A DNA stretch of 6,889 nt from Thermodesulfatator atlanticus (GTDB lineage Bacteria > Desulfobacterota > Thermodesulfobacteria > Thermodesulfobacteriales > Thermodesulfatatoraceae): contig DROK01000107.1 in assembly GCA_011321895.1 (NCBI GenBank), positions 1 through 6,889 on the forward strand, written 5' to 3'. Under the pieces are notes generated by a model. It made no database searches, had not been told where the DNA came from, and worked only from the letters and a program-made list of their open reading frames with translations. Below, piece after piece: positions 6,307 through 6,889 of this stretch; position 1 is the stretch's first letter; each line of letters opens with the position of its first letter. A program made the translations under genes and the position numbers.

Positions 6307-6889
6307 TTTACCCCCACGACTTTTTCCCTGAGGGAGATCTAGCTGCTCTCGAAGACCTCTTTGAATTAAACCAGCCCGTCTGGCAGGCGGTGGCTTCCCT
6401 TGAAGAGCGCCTTAGGGCCCTGCTGCACCCCAACCTTGAAAAACTGCCGGTAGGGGAGCCGCTCTCCCGGACTTACGTGCTCTACGAAGGGGAGCTGCTC
6501 CCGGTGGGCCCGGATTTCAAACTGGTCCTGGCAGACGCCACCAAAGAAAAACTGAAGGTTGAGCTTGACGGCCGGGTGCTGACCGGGGCCAGCGTCCTTT
6601 GTGCCGGGGCGGTCTTTATGGACCGGGAGATAGAGATAGGGCGGGGGGTCCTGGTGGAGCCCGGGGCATATCTTAAAGGCCCCCTCTTCGTGGGTGATTT
6701 TACCGAAATCAGACAGGGTGCCTATATTCGGGGAAAGTGTTACGTGGGGCGGCGTTGTGTGGTGGGGCATACCACCGAGATGAAAAACACCATCATGCTC
6801 GACGGGGCCAAGGCCGGGCACTTTGCCTATCTGGGAGATAGCATTTTGGGGCGAGAGGTAAATCTGGGGGCTGGTACCAAACTGGCAAA
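6303..6889 (+). CDS. Left-handed beta-helix protein, GlmU acetyltransferase-domain-like, 3' end beyond the window
   Basis: The frame is open from ATG 6303 to the window edge (195 complete codons). Its first four bases overlap the preceding stop as ATGA, and GAGGG lies 6 nt upstream. The N-terminal ~90 residues are mostly charged and helical-looking with no motif I recognise. From about 93 onward come hexapeptide repeats (for example IEIGRG, VLVEPG, LFVGDF, CYVGRR). They lead into VVGHTTEMKNTIML (153-166), GAKAGHFAYLGDSILG (168-183) and VNLGAGTKLA (186-195). This last part matches the acetyltransferase half of GlmU and the C-terminal helix of putative glucose-1-phosphate thymidylyltransferases; H173 corresponds to the catalytic histidine of GlmU (from memory). 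The nucleotidyltransferase domain normally found before such a helix is absent. It may be an acyltransferase or a sugar-nucleotide-binding partner. The family call is firm, the reaction is not. Confidence 0.85.
   Translation, partial: MIYPHDFFPEGDLAALEDLFELNQPVWQAVASLEERLRALLHPNLEKLPVGEPLSRTYVLYEGELLPVGPDFKLVLADATKEKLKVELDGRVLTGASVLCAGAVFMDREIEIGRGVLVEPGAYLKGPLFVGDFTEIRQGAYIRGKCYVGRRCVVGHTTEMKNTIMLDGAKAGHFAYLGDSILGREVNLGAGTKLA

Noticed and set aside
6366..6821. Minus-strand open frame inside the beta-helix gene
   Set aside because: The plus-strand frame is open to the window edge and carries hexapeptide repeats; the antisense frame has none.

Overview
The window is a densely packed piece of a bacterial chromosome with two oppositely oriented gene blocks and almost no non-coding DNA: only 34 bp between the two blocks and 51 bp before glgC. 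A Gram-negative host is suggested by an LPS-heptose nucleotidyltransferase domain. A thermophile is suggested by a KaiC-domain ATPase of a type I recall as restricted to thermophiles, and by compact, GC-rich, Lys/Arg/Glu-rich coding. A thermophilic Thermodesulfobacteriota-like (deltaproteobacterial-grade) lineage fits best. That taxonomic reading is inference, not proof.

Left block, minus strand, transcribed from 3399 down past base 1: (i) a metallo-beta-lactamase-fold hydrolase of the COG1237 type; (ii) a ComF-like zinc-finger phosphoribosyltransferase; (iii) a two-domain protein joining an omega-amidase-type nitrilase to the C-terminal nucleotidyltransferase domain of HldE (RfaE domain II); (iv) a radical SAM protein cut off by the left window edge. 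Adjacent genes overlap or are separated by 11 bp, so they look like one operon. The four activities do not add up to a pathway I recognise.

Right block, plus strand: a secreted SYLF-domain (Ysc84/DUF500) protein with a clear signal peptide, RBS and a good sigma-70-type promoter that lies inside the start of the divergent hydrolase gene. Then, behind its own extended -10 promoter, comes a tight three-gene cluster: glgC (ADP-glucose pyrophosphorylase), a single-domain KaiC-like ATPase, and a left-handed beta-helix protein resembling the GlmU acetyltransferase domain, which runs off the right edge. glgC to kaiC spacing is 8 bp, and the kaiC-like stop overlaps the next start as ATGA.

The two points most worth following are the nitrilase-HldE2 fusion, with both active sites apparently intact, and the coupling of a KaiC-family ATPase to sugar-nucleotide/glycogen genes. 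I saw no mobile elements, CRISPR arrays, tRNA or rRNA genes, riboswitches or convincing intrinsic terminators.
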